In this document: positions 42,062 through 54,964 of the stretch, in pieces
How positions within the stretch are numbered: the stretch's first letter is position 1
Layout: the number at the start of each line of letters is the position of its first letter
Source of the DNA: Cacajao melanocephalus
Lineage: Eukaryota; Chordata; Mammalia; Primates; Pitheciidae
DNA: 64,000 bases
Direction of reading: 5' to 3'
Assembly: GCA_963573385.1 (NCBI GenBank)
Contig: CAUYLG010071188.1
Span: 17,180 to 81,179 of the forward strand
Translations under genes and position numbers: made by a program
Notes under the pieces: model-generated
What the model was told of the DNA's origin: nothing
The model's database searches: none
The model's input: only the letters and a program-made list of their open reading frames with translations

Positions 42062-45000
42062 GGTGAGATTCAACATCCCATAAACAAAGGAACCAAACAG
42101 ATAAACTTGACTTCCTTAAAGATGCTAAGAACGTAAGTTCAAAACCAGAGGGAGAAAATGACTTCTCATCCACACATTCTTGATATAATTTCCTAATTAA
42201 AGCTCACTGCAAGTATAACACTCACCAATTCATGTTTTAAAGTTATCTCTTCCTATAATAGCCATTAAGTAATTCTATTGATAACATCTGAACAATATCA
42301 AATAAGGAAAAAGTTTGAGCATCAATCCTCCTAGATAAAGCACATTTCCATTAAGAAGAGTTGTACAGTCATTCACATAGCATTAAAAATCTCAAAAGTG
42401 GGCTCAAAGGGCAAGTATTCAAACCATTGATAGAGAAAATCCAGTTCAAGGGATCCTCATAGTACTAAGTCATATTTTTTAGACTCATATCCTGACTTTT
42501 GAAGTTTTTAAAATTCTTTTTTTCAGAAAACACACATAAATGAAATCTACAGTGTTTTGTTCTTAATACTAACCATGCTTTCCGCTTTTACTAGTTTCAT
42601 TCCACATTTGTTGCAATAGGCAGGTCATTTCCCTCTGACCACATAAACTGAAGAAGCCTTCTTGTGAGGAAGAATGGAAAGAAATGTTTAATACTAGCAG
42701 AACAACATACATTTCCTGTATGTCTCCGAAAACAGAAGAATAATAATTCCAGATAGCTTCTTTCACCTACAGTAGCTTTCTGTGACAATTAACTGAATGC
42801 ATTCACTTTATAACATGTTCACACCAGTTTTCTTTCTGAGTACAACAATGTTAGCAATATTAATAACCTGTTAAGAAGAAAACTGTTTAGAAGCAATGAA
42901 ATTAAGTTATAAGTCAATAAAAATCAAGTCACTCTTCCAAAAGAAAGTTTGTTTTAGTTAAGGTTAAATTTGCCTTCTAAACTTCCCTAGTATCAAAGTT
43001 CTGAGAGGATCCATATTTTTAGTTTCTTAGACCAAATGGTCTCTATGATACTCTTTTCCTTCTAGAGAGATAGCCTAGATAGAGTTCTGGTATGAAAATA
43101 TAGTTCTCAGCTGATTTTATTTTCTCTAGGCATAGGATATTTACACTAAAATGATACTCGTTCTTTTCACACAAGGTGTAAAGCACATAATATTGACTAG
43201 AAAATGTTGTCTATCTGTTCTTCCTCTCTCTGTCATCCATCCACTTACTCTCCCAAGAAGCATGAGTCATCATAATGAGAAACACACTTTTCCAACAATA
43301 TTGCTAATATTGGTCATTTTTACCTCTGGTCCCTAGCACTGAATAAACAACAGATTTTTCTCTCAGATTTAATTCAATACTGGGCTTTGAATTAGTGGCA
43401 GCATCAACAAAATATTGGCATTTCAGACCAACCTGTTTTCAGTCCTACAAAAAAATTTCTATTTGCTCCACTTACAGTATGACTAATGGAATATCTTTTA
43501 AATGACTTGGAAAATAAAGAGAAGCAATTATATTTGAGGACCATTCTTAATTACAGTACTTTACTTTTCAGCTTAAAAGTGTTTTTGTCTATACCAATAC
43601 CCTGTGGCCAAATCATAGTTTCAATGAAAAAAGAGACCATTAGTGAGCAACAAAATGATTTCAAAGTATTGTATGGATGGTACTTGACATATAGTAAGTG
43701 CTAAATAAATGTTGGATCTTATTATATTTGAAAAAGAAATCTCAAAGTGTTGTCACTTTCCCAGACTAATAAGCTAAATTTTAACGCAATGTAACAAGAT
43801 ATTGATTTTTACAGAGACAGAATATTTAATAGTATATAATAAAATACTAAAAACAGACATTGTAGATAAAACAGTGAATTTTAGGTAAATATATTTTAGA
43901 TAAAATAGGACATACTTTTAGTCACTGTTAATTTTGGTGAAGCATTTTGGTTTCTTGTGTTTTTCGTTTTTTAATTTTTTTTTAGTATGAGATTAACATA
44001 GTGAGGAAGCAAAGTGTATAAGAACATAAACACCTGTAAAACAAGCCTATATGAGACATATTTGCTTTGCAGTATAAGTTTGACTGATTTCAACTAATTT
44101 AAATACTTAGGGAACATCCTCTAATAGATTTTATGTTGCAATAGTTTAAATGGCATTGAAAATATTAAAATATCAACTGAGTATATCTGGGATTATATAA
44201 TATCCCATCTTTGTGCTGTATAGCCCAGGAAATGTAAATGAATAAATACAATTTAAATCAAACCTGTGCTCCACAAGGTAGAGCCATATATACCATAGAT
44301 CATCTGTTCCTATTTCTTACTCTTTCAATATAGTATAAATTGGTGACAGTTACTTATCTCTAACTTATCGATTTTCCTCATTCTCAGCAACCAATTCGAA
44401 TTTTTGTAGAAGCTGAATATTTTTTGATTTCCCTTCTAGTCCTTTTCCCTTTCCTTTTATGTCTATTATTTCCTTTTTCCAACAAGTTAATCTTGAGATA
44501 AAGGTTACCCATTCATGCCTTTCCAGTTCTCCTCTCTTCTCACCTCTCCTCCATTTTTATCTTCTCTCCCTCTCACTTCTTTATCCCTCTCTCTCTTTCA
44601 CCTTTTACCCTCTCTCCTCATTATTCAATTTTCTATCTCATACTTCCAGGAATGGATCTGGCAACGGCAGCATTCTTTATGGAGAGTAGGAGAGAAGAAT
44701 CTCTACAGGCAAAGACAGATTTGTCTTTAAAGGGCGAAGAATCTTGGTGGTAGGAGTAAAATGTCTTAAATATTTTCCTGTTAAATGCTTTTGCCTATGT
44801 TGCAAACAAATATTGTCAAAAGTCTCAGATGAATCTGCCTAATCGACCTCGAATATCAGTCTTAAACTTAAGTTAGAAAAAAAAGTGATATTGCTATCTA
44901 GTGCTTAACACCTTGCTTTTATGCTAACAAGATTCTCTTCTTCGAAATGAATAAAACCCATTAAACACTGTAGTTAGTAATCTCTCTCTATAGATATTTT

Positions 45001-45189
45001 ATTTAAAGACAGATGGAACCATTTAAGTCATGAAGATAGTTATCCATCTATAGTTCCGAGCACGTAAGGACAATCTTTTCCATGGATAAATTTTACTTTG
45101 ACTCATTAAAAGGAGCATATGGAAATAATTCCAATTTTACTTACCTGGTGTGCCAGCTAAGAGAAACTACGGCCAGTAATACTTTAAAC
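42062..45189. other. Unassigned noncoding DNA with a pyrimidine tract
   Basis: No gene recognised. The end of a possible MIR or L2 lies at about 43680-43715 ('tagtaagtgctaaataaatg'). A strongly pyrimidine-biased tract is listed separately. Confidence 0.5.
44517..44620. repeat. Pyrimidine-rich tract
   Basis: About 100 bases of C and T with few purines (CTCT, TTCTC and CCTC units). Two overlapping 70-codon Ser/Leu/Phe-rich frames across it are compositional artefacts. Confidence 0.8.
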
Positions 45190-45385
45190 TGTACTATGCT
45201 TTACAGTTTCCCAAACCTGCTCACTTACAGTATTGCGTTTGACCCCCAGCACCCTGTGAGTTAGCTATTATTATTTCAATTTCACAGATGTGGCACCTTG
45301 AGCTCAGAGAGGTTAAATGACTTGTCCAAGTTCAGATAGTAAGTGGCAACAGGGCCTGGAACTTATGACTTCTAAAACTGGCTCC
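45190..45385 (-). mobile_element. MIR SINE relic, antisense
   Basis: A reverse-complement MIR is clear: 'ccctgtgagttagctattat', 'tttcacagatg', 'gagctcagagaggttaaatg', 'acttgtccaagttcagatag' and 'taagtggcaacagggcctgg' in order. Confidence 0.85.
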
Positions 45386-46370
45386 AAAGATAGCTATTCA
45401 TTTTCACAGACAAAAACTGAGTCTAAAATTTATTATGTGGATAATAGGTTATTCATTGCCTTTTGTGTCTTCTCACGAGGAAGAGACACCAGGACAGAGA
45501 CACTCGACATATCGAAAGTGATGGGGGGTAGAGAGATCAAGCAAGTTGGTTGGACTGTTGGGCCTCTCTCTCTATTTCCCTATATGATGCCTTATGAATA
45601 CTGTATGACATCTGCCACAATAGCCCTTGTACCGCGAATCCTTTCAACAAATCATAAAAGATACAATGATTTGGTCTCTATAACCATAGAAAATTGAATG
45701 CAAAAGAAAAACCTTTCTTTTTTTTCCCTTTCCATCCAATTTGCCAGGAGTCATCCTATGATCATACATGAGATGGGGATTGTAGCTGTATCTCTGATTG
45801 AGGTTATGGTCACAGGGATGAGTGGCAGTGGGGCCAAACCCCGCACGGTCACATTAACAGCTATTCTCTATCGCTGTGTTCTGAACTCAGCGGCTGCCTA
45901 ATAAGTGGCTGCCTGACTGAAGCATCAAATGAACACAAGAAAGTAGCCTCTGAAGCCCTGCCTACTTTGGTCTCTGGGCCTATTGAAGTGACTTCCTTGA
46001 GATACTTATTCCCTCATAAGTACACTGAGTACTTGCAAGTTCCAGCCTCAGGCTCATTCTCAGTAACCAAGTCACAACTCTGCATGACAAAACTTTCCAG
46101 GGTCCCTTTTACAGACCACACTCCAGCGGTGAGTAGTGAAGTGAATTACAGAATTGCCTCTGCTAACAAACCTGACTGCGGCGCATGTTCCCGCCAACGT
46201 CTACAGTTTCTCTCCTGTTCTTTTCTTGGCATTTGTTACTTTGGGAAACACTTCTTTCTTTTGAACCAAGATATGTTTTTCTTCTCTTCTTTGCATACAG
46301 TAATGCTTTATCTCATGAATCCCCAACACGCACGTAGAAAGGAGAGATTATGATAGGAACATTTTTTTTC
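45386..46370. other. Unique, slightly GC-richer segment with near-continuous plus-strand frame
   Basis: No repeat is recognised here. One plus-strand frame is open from 45317 to 45901 apart from a single TGA at 45695-45697, although its beginning lies in the MIR. A second frame of 128 codons runs 45967-46353 in another phase. Neither product resembles a family that I know. CpG dinucleotides cluster at about 45835-45895 and 46175-46200. It could be an unannotated exon, a conserved noncoding element or chance. Confidence 0.35.
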
Positions 46371-48738
46371 TTCCCGTGTCTTTCTCTGGAGCAAAACTGC
46401 ATTTTGTTCTAATGACTTTATAATGCATTTGATAAAATACGTGACTTCAAAGCTTGGACCTTCCTTGTTCATCAGTTTGTTTTCTCCCTATCAATCTTTA
46501 AAGAGAGGCTTTCCTTGGAAACCAATTAAGCCATGTGAAGAAGATGCTGCAAATTAATAAAAGAATTCTACCATTTACAAAGCAATAGGATCAGGCAACA
46601 TACCACCCAGAATCTCTCTCTATAAACCAAAATAATTAAGAACATCATTTAGATAGATGTTTATGCTTTTTTAATGATTAGTTGAAGTTTTATAATTCTG
46701 GGTAAAAAATGGAAACTAAACGAATGAACACATTAGATGGGAGAAAAACTGTGGCCTCATTTATGCAGTAAGTTCAAAAATGCGTGGATTTTTATAAACA
46801 TAACTGTTCAGAGTGCTTTCACTATTGTGTTAGTCTGAGTTAAAATGAAAATATATTGTGCTATGATTAGAAAAGTTTAGTTTATGTTGCCAAATACAAA
46901 GATGTTTGTCATTTTGTTTAAGCAGATGTTTTCGTACTCTGTGTTGGCCTCTCATTACTTGAAGGAAAGTAATATTTCTTTGGTACTTAACAAGATTTTC
47001 ATAGTTCCTTATTATCCTTAAATTAGAACTATAATATATGTCTTTTAGGATATGCTATGCATATCATTTTAATTCAAATTCCTATGATTTGCAATGTATG
47101 GATAAGTATAATTTTTATAATTTTAGCTGGAAAAATATTTATTTATAGATTCAAATTGCCTTCAAAAGTACAATTACATATGTAGATATATATCACATTC
47201 AAAAAATCTTTCCAGAAATGTCTTTCTTATTATGATAAATAGGGTCCTTAATTATGCCTATATAACAGCTGATTATTTTCTATCTAGCTATGTTTTGTGA
47301 CTCATTCATGATGGTTAAAACTACTTTCTTATTATCTTATAATAAAATATCTAGAAAACAATCAAACAAAAACTTTCAGATTCTCATCCTCATGGTTGAA
47401 ATAATAATACTAATAATGGAGATTATTATTTAATTAAGAAATATGGCATGTTTGTATGACCTTTTGTATTTTGACCTAAGTGTTTATTCTTCAAACTTAA
47501 ATGAGACATCACAGGTATTCAGCAACTCTTCTTCCCCTAAGACCAGTTCCCAAACCTTTACCAGTTTTTTCTACATTCTATTTCTAGTCTCTCTTTTCTT
47601 CCCCACCATGCTTTCTCTCCCATTTTCCCCTTCTTTACTCATCCTTCTCTCTTCTTTCATCCTGTTTCTCTCTCTTCCTCCTCTCTCCTTGTCTCTCTCT
47701 CCTGATGACTTTATGTCAGCTCCCTAGATAAATTCTGCCTATTAGATATTAATTCCCATGAATTCTTATCCCCCCACTTATATATCTCTCAATCTTTATT
47801 CATATTTACAATTGTATCTCTTTACTTTTTATAAAGGAAGTAGAATGATTTGTTGTCCTGTCTTGGGTTCCTATTCAAATCTTTTCCCTGAGTGTTATCT
47901 AGTTTCATCACATCACATCTCTTGAAGAAAAATCTTGCTATTAATTAATTCTATTTTTCTCTCTGTCTGCAATGATATGTCTCCACTAATTGTTCTCTAA
48001 ATCAAAGAAAGCTGATCAAACATCTTTCATGCTAAACCAATATACAAAATCCTTCCCTAATACAATTGCGCTTTAGCTCTTGTCTGCGTTAACTACCTTT
48101 CTTTATACGTATGATTACTGTAGTCTTCATTTGCTTTTGTCCTGTGTATTTCTTCATCCTGCTTTCAGACAAATCCATATTCTTCACATCAAACCTGATC
48201 TTACTGAAGTCTCTACCGTAATTGTGGAACACAGTGGTCATGTCTTATTCCTAATTTTAGCCTAATTTGCTGTACAATGTGCCAAGCTATGGTTACAACA
48301 ACTGTTTTAACAATCTCTTCCAAATTTGTTTCTATGATTCTTCTACTTCTTGGATTATTAAGCTTCAGTTTCATTGCCTGGCTTTTCTTTCTCATCTTGC
48401 TTCTTAAGAATTGCTGTGTTTTAGAGTCCTGCATTTTATTATATTCAATTATATTCCACAATCTCCTTCTCCTTAAGATCTATATTAAACATGATAACTG
48501 CATGGTTAAGTCAATTCTCTCTCCTTAGCTCCAGATTCATATACCAACCATGGTCTCTTGTTGTATATTCTACAATAACTTCTTATTCAGCCATCTAAAA
48601 GCTGATCTTAGTATTCATTTGTGTTTGTCTTCCTTTTTCATAATGAGTTCATCATATTTCAAAAATAAAATTCAAGTCTTTTAAATCATCCTTTGGGGAG
48701 GTATTGAATGATAATATTTTGTAATCAATATTCATCTT
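46371..48738. other. Unassigned AT-rich and pyrimidine-rich noncoding DNA
   Basis: No gene recognised. A pyrimidine tract is listed separately. The Leu/Phe/Ser-rich frames at 47443-47727, 48080-48265 and 48277-48528 reflect base composition. The 47.5-48.6 kb part could be a very old LINE, but I cannot place it. Confidence 0.45.
47579..47702. repeat. Pyrimidine-rich tract
   Basis: About 120 bases composed mostly of TCTC, TTCC and CTTC units with few purines. Confidence 0.8.
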
Positions 48739-49001
48739 GGCCAGGCACAATGGCTCACACCTGTAATCCCAGCACTGTGGGAAGCTGAGAGGGGGTGGAT
48801 CCCTTGAGGTCAGGAGTTAGAGATCAGCCTGACCAACGTGATGAAACCCCCGTCTCTACTGATGGTGCACACCTCTAATCCCAGCTACTTGGGAGGCTAA
48901 GGCAGGAGAATTGCTTGAACCCAGGAGGTTGCATTGAGAAGAGTTTGCTCAACTACACTCCAGCCTGGGTGACAGAGCAAGACTACATCTTGAAAAAAAA
49001 A
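48739..49001 (+). mobile_element. AluS SINE with internal deletions
   Basis: Starts with GGCCAGGCACAATGGCTCAC and ends in an A-run. The central A-rich linker and the start of the right monomer are missing between 'cccgtctctact' and 'gatggtgcacacctc'. Part of the right monomer is also rearranged, giving a 263-bp copy. Confidence 0.93.
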
Positions 49002-49559
49002 AGTTGATCTTGGTATTTACATTTTTGCTAATACATTTTCTGGGGTATTATTTACATTTTGGATTATATTTAATTGGTTGGCATTTATGCTGGTATAAAA
49101 ATGCAGAAATAAGGAAAATAGAAATAAAAATGATTTGTAAACTCCACACTACTCTCTCTTTATACAGGTCTGTTTTTATTTTTTGAGAAAATGAAATTAT
49201 AGTTGGAGACACACTAACCTATTACTGTGCTATATAATGTAATGCAATTGGATATGCTTACGTCCTTATAAGAATGCTAACTGCAAAAATAAATGTAAGC
49301 AATTTACCATGCACACTCAATAGTTAAATTCAGACTGGATTCCACCGAAAAAATATGTGAACACAATCTAAGCAATCAACAAGAGTATTACCATCATAGC
49401 TAAAACTTACTCTTTTATTAAGGAGATATTTAGCTTAGATCCTAACATAATGACAAATATGATAAATCTGTATCCCAGAAGAGGTATGTCCAAAACTCAA
49501 AGAAAAACAAAACAAAGAGAAAATCAAAATTCAAAACACTCAATGGTGTACTACAACAA
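49002..49559. other. Unassigned noncoding DNA
   Basis: Nothing recognised. Confidence 0.55.
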
Positions 49560-49870
49560 AGAGTCTTACTGGTAAGTGTTGAATAGGTAGTTCTGCTGTT
49601 CTTGACCCAGTTTATTCACATGTCTGAAAGCTGCTATCAGCTATCTACAATGACATCAACTGGAGCAATTTAGCTCTCTTCTATGCCTTTCTTTTACTTC
49701 ATAAGACTAGTCCAGGTATGTTCATTTGATGAATTCAGAAACACAAGAGAGAACACAATTGCACAAGGCTTCTCAAGCCTGTTATTATATCACACTTGCC
49801 AGCATCAATTGGCCAAAACAAGTCATGTAACCACAGTCAGAGTGGAAATGTAAAGTTATATAGGAATGGT
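49560..49870 (-). mobile_element. MLT1-type LTR fragment, antisense
   Basis: Blocks such as 'ggtagttctgctgttcttga', 'gcacaaggcttctcaagcct' and 'ggccaaaacaagtcatgtaa' match the reverse complement of older MLT1 LTRs. Both ends are blurred. Confidence 0.6.
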
Positions 49871-49935
49871 AGAGTACAGAGAAGAAAAAGAGCCATTTTT
49901 GCAAACTACAGAGCTTCCAATATTTTTTCAACTCA

Positions 49936-50183
49936 AATTAAGTGCAAATTATTTGGTCAATGCTTTAGTGCATGAGCTCATTTAAACTTTACAGCAATTC
50001 TGTGAGATCAGTGCAACTATTGCTATGAATAATTTCTAATATCTTTTATTTTACAAATATGAAACTAAGATTTAGAGAAGATAATTAGCGCAAGGTCACA
50101 GAGATTACAAATGGAAAAACTGAGATGTGAACCCAGTTAGTCTGACTCTTAAGATTCTTCTTAACCACTATGTTATGGTGTCC
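49936..50183 (-). mobile_element. MIR SINE relic, antisense
   Basis: A long reverse-complement MIR: 'catgagctcatttaaacttt', 'aatatgaaactaagatttag', 'caaggtcacagagattacaa', 'gtgaacccagttagtctgac' and 'cttaaccactatgttatggt' appear in order. Confidence 0.85.
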
Positions 50184-52599
50184 ACAAAAGCCCAAATTTA
50201 AAAACAATGACAACAACAACAAAAACAACTCTTTGTACTGATGCTATTGCCTGTTGATGCATGATTGCCATTTTGATTATATCTAAAGAAAAAACATAAA
50301 ACCATCAATATGCAGTTATATGTTGTATCTCTTTTTTATTACTGAAATAATTATGGTCTCTTTTTCACATTTACAAGGGTAATATATGGCTTGCTTTTTG
50401 TTGTTGTTCAATTTTGTTTTTGTTGTGTTTTTACATTGTAGGTCTGACAATAACAAGCTCCATAGCAATACTTGGAATTCATAAATGAATCTCAGTTAGG
50501 AATTTTATGCCATAATCTCAAGTCTGGTATTAAATTCACCTGACAAACAAGAACTGCTACAGGCCTCAACTTCTAGTATAGAATAAAGAAAAGAATAGGA
50601 AATTCATTAAATCCTTACTACAGGCTTTTCATGCTTTAAAGTTGAAATCTGGTTTAAGCCTGAATGCTTCCAGCATTTTATAATTTGGCTTGTAATCAGT
50701 TACAAGAAAGAAAAAGCAATCACCAAAATGAAGTAGTTTACCATACTGCAACGGGAAACAGCAGAGAAATGGGATTTTGTGATAATATCAAAACAAAGGA
50801 ATGCCTAACAAATATAGTAAAACATTCTTTGTAACTGAAAGCCTGTGCTGTGCAAAATTATAATTTTAAAACTTAAACTCATGAACTCATACACAGTATA
50901 TAATGATAAGTTTACTTGTTGTAAATTAGATTTGTTACTCAAAATCAAAGCCGAAAAAGAAAACAGGCAAACCAAAAACCCTTCCAATTATATTATATCT
51001 TCATTTTATCTATTTTTCTTAAAGTAATAAACATGCAATTTACCAATTCCAATAGCTTCCTGGGAATCAAAAAATGACAAGCAAAATTAACTAAGTAGTC
51101 TGAAGAACAGGACCTGAATATCTATCTACACAGTATGCGTCCACTGCAGTAACTGAGCCACCCTTGGGGTAATGAAAAGTGGTACTATATTGTCTTTTAT
51201 AGTATTTGCATGTTTAACAACTCCTTTAGAAGATATCTGCTGTGTGAAAGATTTTATAAATGAACTCAGAGAATAACAACCTTTTTTGTTATATCAACTA
51301 TACTCCTTCCAATTGAGGAGCAGACACAAAGCTAGTTACCTTCCTTAAGATGTTTAACTGACTCTTCAAAGATCAAAAGCTAATAGATTTACTGCTGTTA
51401 AATCCTATACAATAGAATTGCTTTTACACCTGGAACTTATGTAAGTTAGCAGTGTGGTTTCCTAGGTGTAAATTTAAGAAAACCCCTACTTGGTTTGTCT
51501 CATCCTACTTTTTCTTCTACCAGCTGGTGCCTAGTTTAAGGAAGAATAAAAATTAGCCGTTGGTTGTCATTTCTTCAAAGGGAGTAACAATACATTAGTA
51601 TTTTTCTGATCATTGGAACTCCTGAAGTAGAGAACTTTCCAAGTATTGGTTAGCTTAAATTTTTTCTTATCTATTTTACCATAAATATGGAAGCACAAAA
51701 GACCTGCATTACAGTACATAGTATATTACCAATTCCAATTGTTTTTAATATTATCCTTTTTTTTGTGACTCTTTTTTTAAGGAGTTAGGTAATATAGATT
51801 TTCTCTCAGAAACCCAGTTTCTCTAAACAGTAGCTTTTAGGAACAGTAGCTTCTAATAATAACAATATTAATATTCTTAAGCTTATGCTAAATTGATTAT
51901 GATTCTGACTTAAAATTGTTCATTTGTGTTTGCCTATGTTTGTATACCCAGAGGTTTTCATTGTATTAAAGTAAATTCTATTAAATTAGTAATACTACAT
52001 ATTTATATCTGCCATTTAAATGTTTTACAAGCCAGGAATAATTGTAGGAAACAGATTTGAAAATGGGATTTTGAAGCTGGATTACTAATGACTTGGCCAT
52101 CATGAAGACCTCATTATTGGTGGTAGGTGGATAATAGATGAAGTACTTAGCCCATGTCATGTTGTAGTAGAACAGTTGTTAAAACATTCACTGGTTATAA
52201 ACTGGAATAAAATACTGGTGTAAGAGAATGCATTGGCTGGTACATTAATTTAGGCATTTGAAAAGTACAGAGGAAGGAGTAATAATAGAGACTATGAAAT
52301 TGGATGACTGTTGGTGGGTGCTATTAAAACACTATAAAAAAAAAAGCAATGGAAGGCTGAGAATCAATAATCCATTTAATCAGTGTGTGAAAGCCAAAGG
52401 CTCCCTTAGCAGCCTATAAAGAAAGCATATAAATCTGGAGGACAGAAAAGAGTAAGGATTAGGCCCAAGTCTTAATAAAAATGCTCCAAGGAGTTCAATT
52501 ATCAACCTTGTCAAGTTTTCCTATCCCAAGGATAGAGCCCTGATTTGAAAGGTGTGGTACCTGAGACTTTGCATGGAGACAGCTGAGTCATGTCGGGGG
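50184..52599. other. Unassigned noncoding DNA
   Basis: A (CAA)n run lies at about 50205-50228. No gene recognised. The stretch 52050-52590, just upstream of the MLT1 LTR, could be a remnant of MaLR internal sequence, but I cannot confirm it. Confidence 0.5.
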
Positions 52600-52874
52600 C
52601 TAGCAACTTCATAAAAGGGTTGGAGGACACAGCATTGGTCCCTTTTGACCTTCCATGTCTTCTGCCTTATGAGGATACAACATTTGTGCCCTCCAGACAA
52701 TGCAGCAAAAAAGGTGTCATCTTGGGAAGAGAGAGCAGCCCTCATCAGATACCAAAACTGACGGTGCCTTAATCTTGGACTTTCTAGACTCCAGACTGGC
52801 CAAGTAAATTTCTATTATTTATAAGTTACTCAGTCTCAGGTGTTTTGTTATAGCAGCGTAAGCAAACTCAGCCA
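52600..52874 (+). mobile_element. MLT1-type LTR, 3' portion (ERVL-MaLR)
   Basis: Diverged but in order: 'ttcataaaagggttggagga', 'gaccttccatgtcttctgcc', 'gccttaatcttggactttct', 'aaatttctattatttataag' and 'ttttgttatagcagcgtaag', ending near 'caaactcagcca'. The 5' part is missing or too diverged. Confidence 0.75.
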
Positions 52875-54020
52875 ATTCCCGTGCCTGATCTTGGTAGTAA
52901 ATTGGAATACGTAGCACACACAGTTGGAGAAGGCATGGTGACCAGAGAATTCAACCTTCAGAGAACAGGGTCTGAGTAGCTCCCTGAAGTGAGTCACACT
53001 GACTAGCAGAGGTGCTATATGAAGTACAGAGAATGCTGCATGGACCGTAAAGGAGGCAGATGGTGGACATCAGTTTTGGCCCCAAGGTTAGCGCCAGTGG
53101 CATGATTCTAGTTTGCCCCACTAATCTTCCTTGTATGTTTCCCCAGGAAAGGAGACATCCGTGTCTATGAAGGATAAGATTTTAAAAAGCAAGCAGATCT
53201 ATGTGGCCCAATGAGTGGATTATAATGGAGTCAGTGCTGTTATGCAGATCTCCCCTCTAAGATTTTGGGGCATTCATTCAGCCCAGCTATTGTGAGGTCC
53301 CGCTTGTTCCAGAGTGAGAAAGTCCATGCAAACCAATCACCAGCGTCCAAACAACACCCCTCCTAACGGTCCACCATACTAGAGGGAGCTTCTTCGCCCA
53401 AGTTTCAACTCCCTTCCCTGGGACAGCCTTTATTCAATAGTTAGTCTATGTAGGGGTACAAAATATTGAATTTCCTGTCTTGATTTGGAAGCTCTGAAGA
53501 CCATCCCAGGTCAAAAAATCCCTATGGAATCAACTAAATCTTCTATTGCACTGTATCATGGTTCAGCTTTCCTCTTGGCCTGGCCTTGCACCCTTAATTT
53601 ATTAAAAATGTCATTTTTGTGTGCAATCCCTAAAGCCTTCTGAATGCAAACTCTTCCTCAGCATTCATTTTAAGAAATTCAACCGAAGAAACCCTGCAAC
53701 TAATTCTTAGACTTAGCATTTGGTGACAATCTTTTTATGTTAAATCTGATATTTTTTTCTACCTAGTACTATGTATTGTATATGTGTTATAATTTATTTA
53801 ATAATTTACGCTGTTGGAAAATTTTTGTCCTACGGATCTTGGTACTCTTAGCATTTCTAGGCAAGGGCATTGTTATTGTACCTCAGACTACATCCTAGCT
53901 CTATAGCCATCAATAAGTAATTTCAACACTTAAGTCTTATAGTATCATTGGTCTCATTTTTCAAAATGTAAAATGTTTTCTAGGTATCAGTATTTGAGAA
54001 GATTGAGCTAATCTTTAAAA
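52875..54020. other. Unassigned noncoding DNA, locally GC-richer
   Basis: The part 52900-53620 is less AT-rich than its surroundings, but I recognise no gene or repeat. No long frame is present. Confidence 0.5.
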
Positions 54021-54036
54021 AATCATCTTAATATTA

Positions 54037-54335
<299 letters not shown>

Positions 54336-54344
54336 TTAATATTA

Positions 54345-54609
54345 TCAAAGTTGTCTTATAGAGCCCTCCTTCATCTTCTACTTTTGTTTTATTCATCTAC
54401 CCTGAATTACGTGATTGAAGTCAAATCAAAAGCAATCATCATAAATAAGAACTTTTGATCACATCTTTCATAGCCTCATCCTCAGGTAAATCAAACTTCT
54501 CACTTAAAAAAAATTTACTAAGATTAACAAGCACTATTGGATAAAAATAACAAAATTATACTGATTCATTCTACAAGAAGACATGAACTCTCATTTTAAC
54601 TAAAACATT
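54345..54609. other. Unassigned spacer
   Basis: Nothing recognised. Confidence 0.55.
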
Positions 54610-54964
54610 AGTTTGTTCAGGAATATTTTTATTGAAATATAACTTAAAGTGCAAAAATTCTGAGTGTAAAATTCATTGAATTTTACCTATATACACACCA
54701 AGCAACCACCACATATATTGATGTTAAAAATTTTCTGCACCAGAATTTTTTATGTGTGCTTTCTCATTCACCTCCCTCTCCAGAGAGTAGAATTTTCTGA
54801 CTTTTGTCACTATATATTAGCTTTACTCTTCTTGAATTTCATAAAAGTAGAATCAAAAAGTACATATTATTTGTTCTCTCATTTCTTTTCTCATTATATA
54901 TCTGTGAGATTTATTTATTAAACTGAGTTTAGAAGTAGTTTATTCTTTCATATTGCTGGGTAGT
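54610..54964 (-). mobile_element. Old L1M LINE relic, antisense, left part
   Basis: The plus strand shows the reverse-complement 3' end of an old L1: 'tttttattgaaatataactt', 'aaagtgcaaaaattc', 'caagcaaccaccacatatat', 'tgtcactatatattagcttt' and 'ttcatattgctgggtagt'. It is interrupted at 54964 and continues at about 55777. Confidence 0.78.

Noticed and set aside
41700..42173. 157-codon minus-strand frame
   Set aside because: It runs antisense through the L1 ORF2 end and 3' UTR. The true L1 frame is on the plus strand.
45317..45697. 126-codon frame as a real protein-coding gene
   Set aside because: The first part translates an antisense MIR, and no domain is recognised. It is kept only as a finding for conservation testing.
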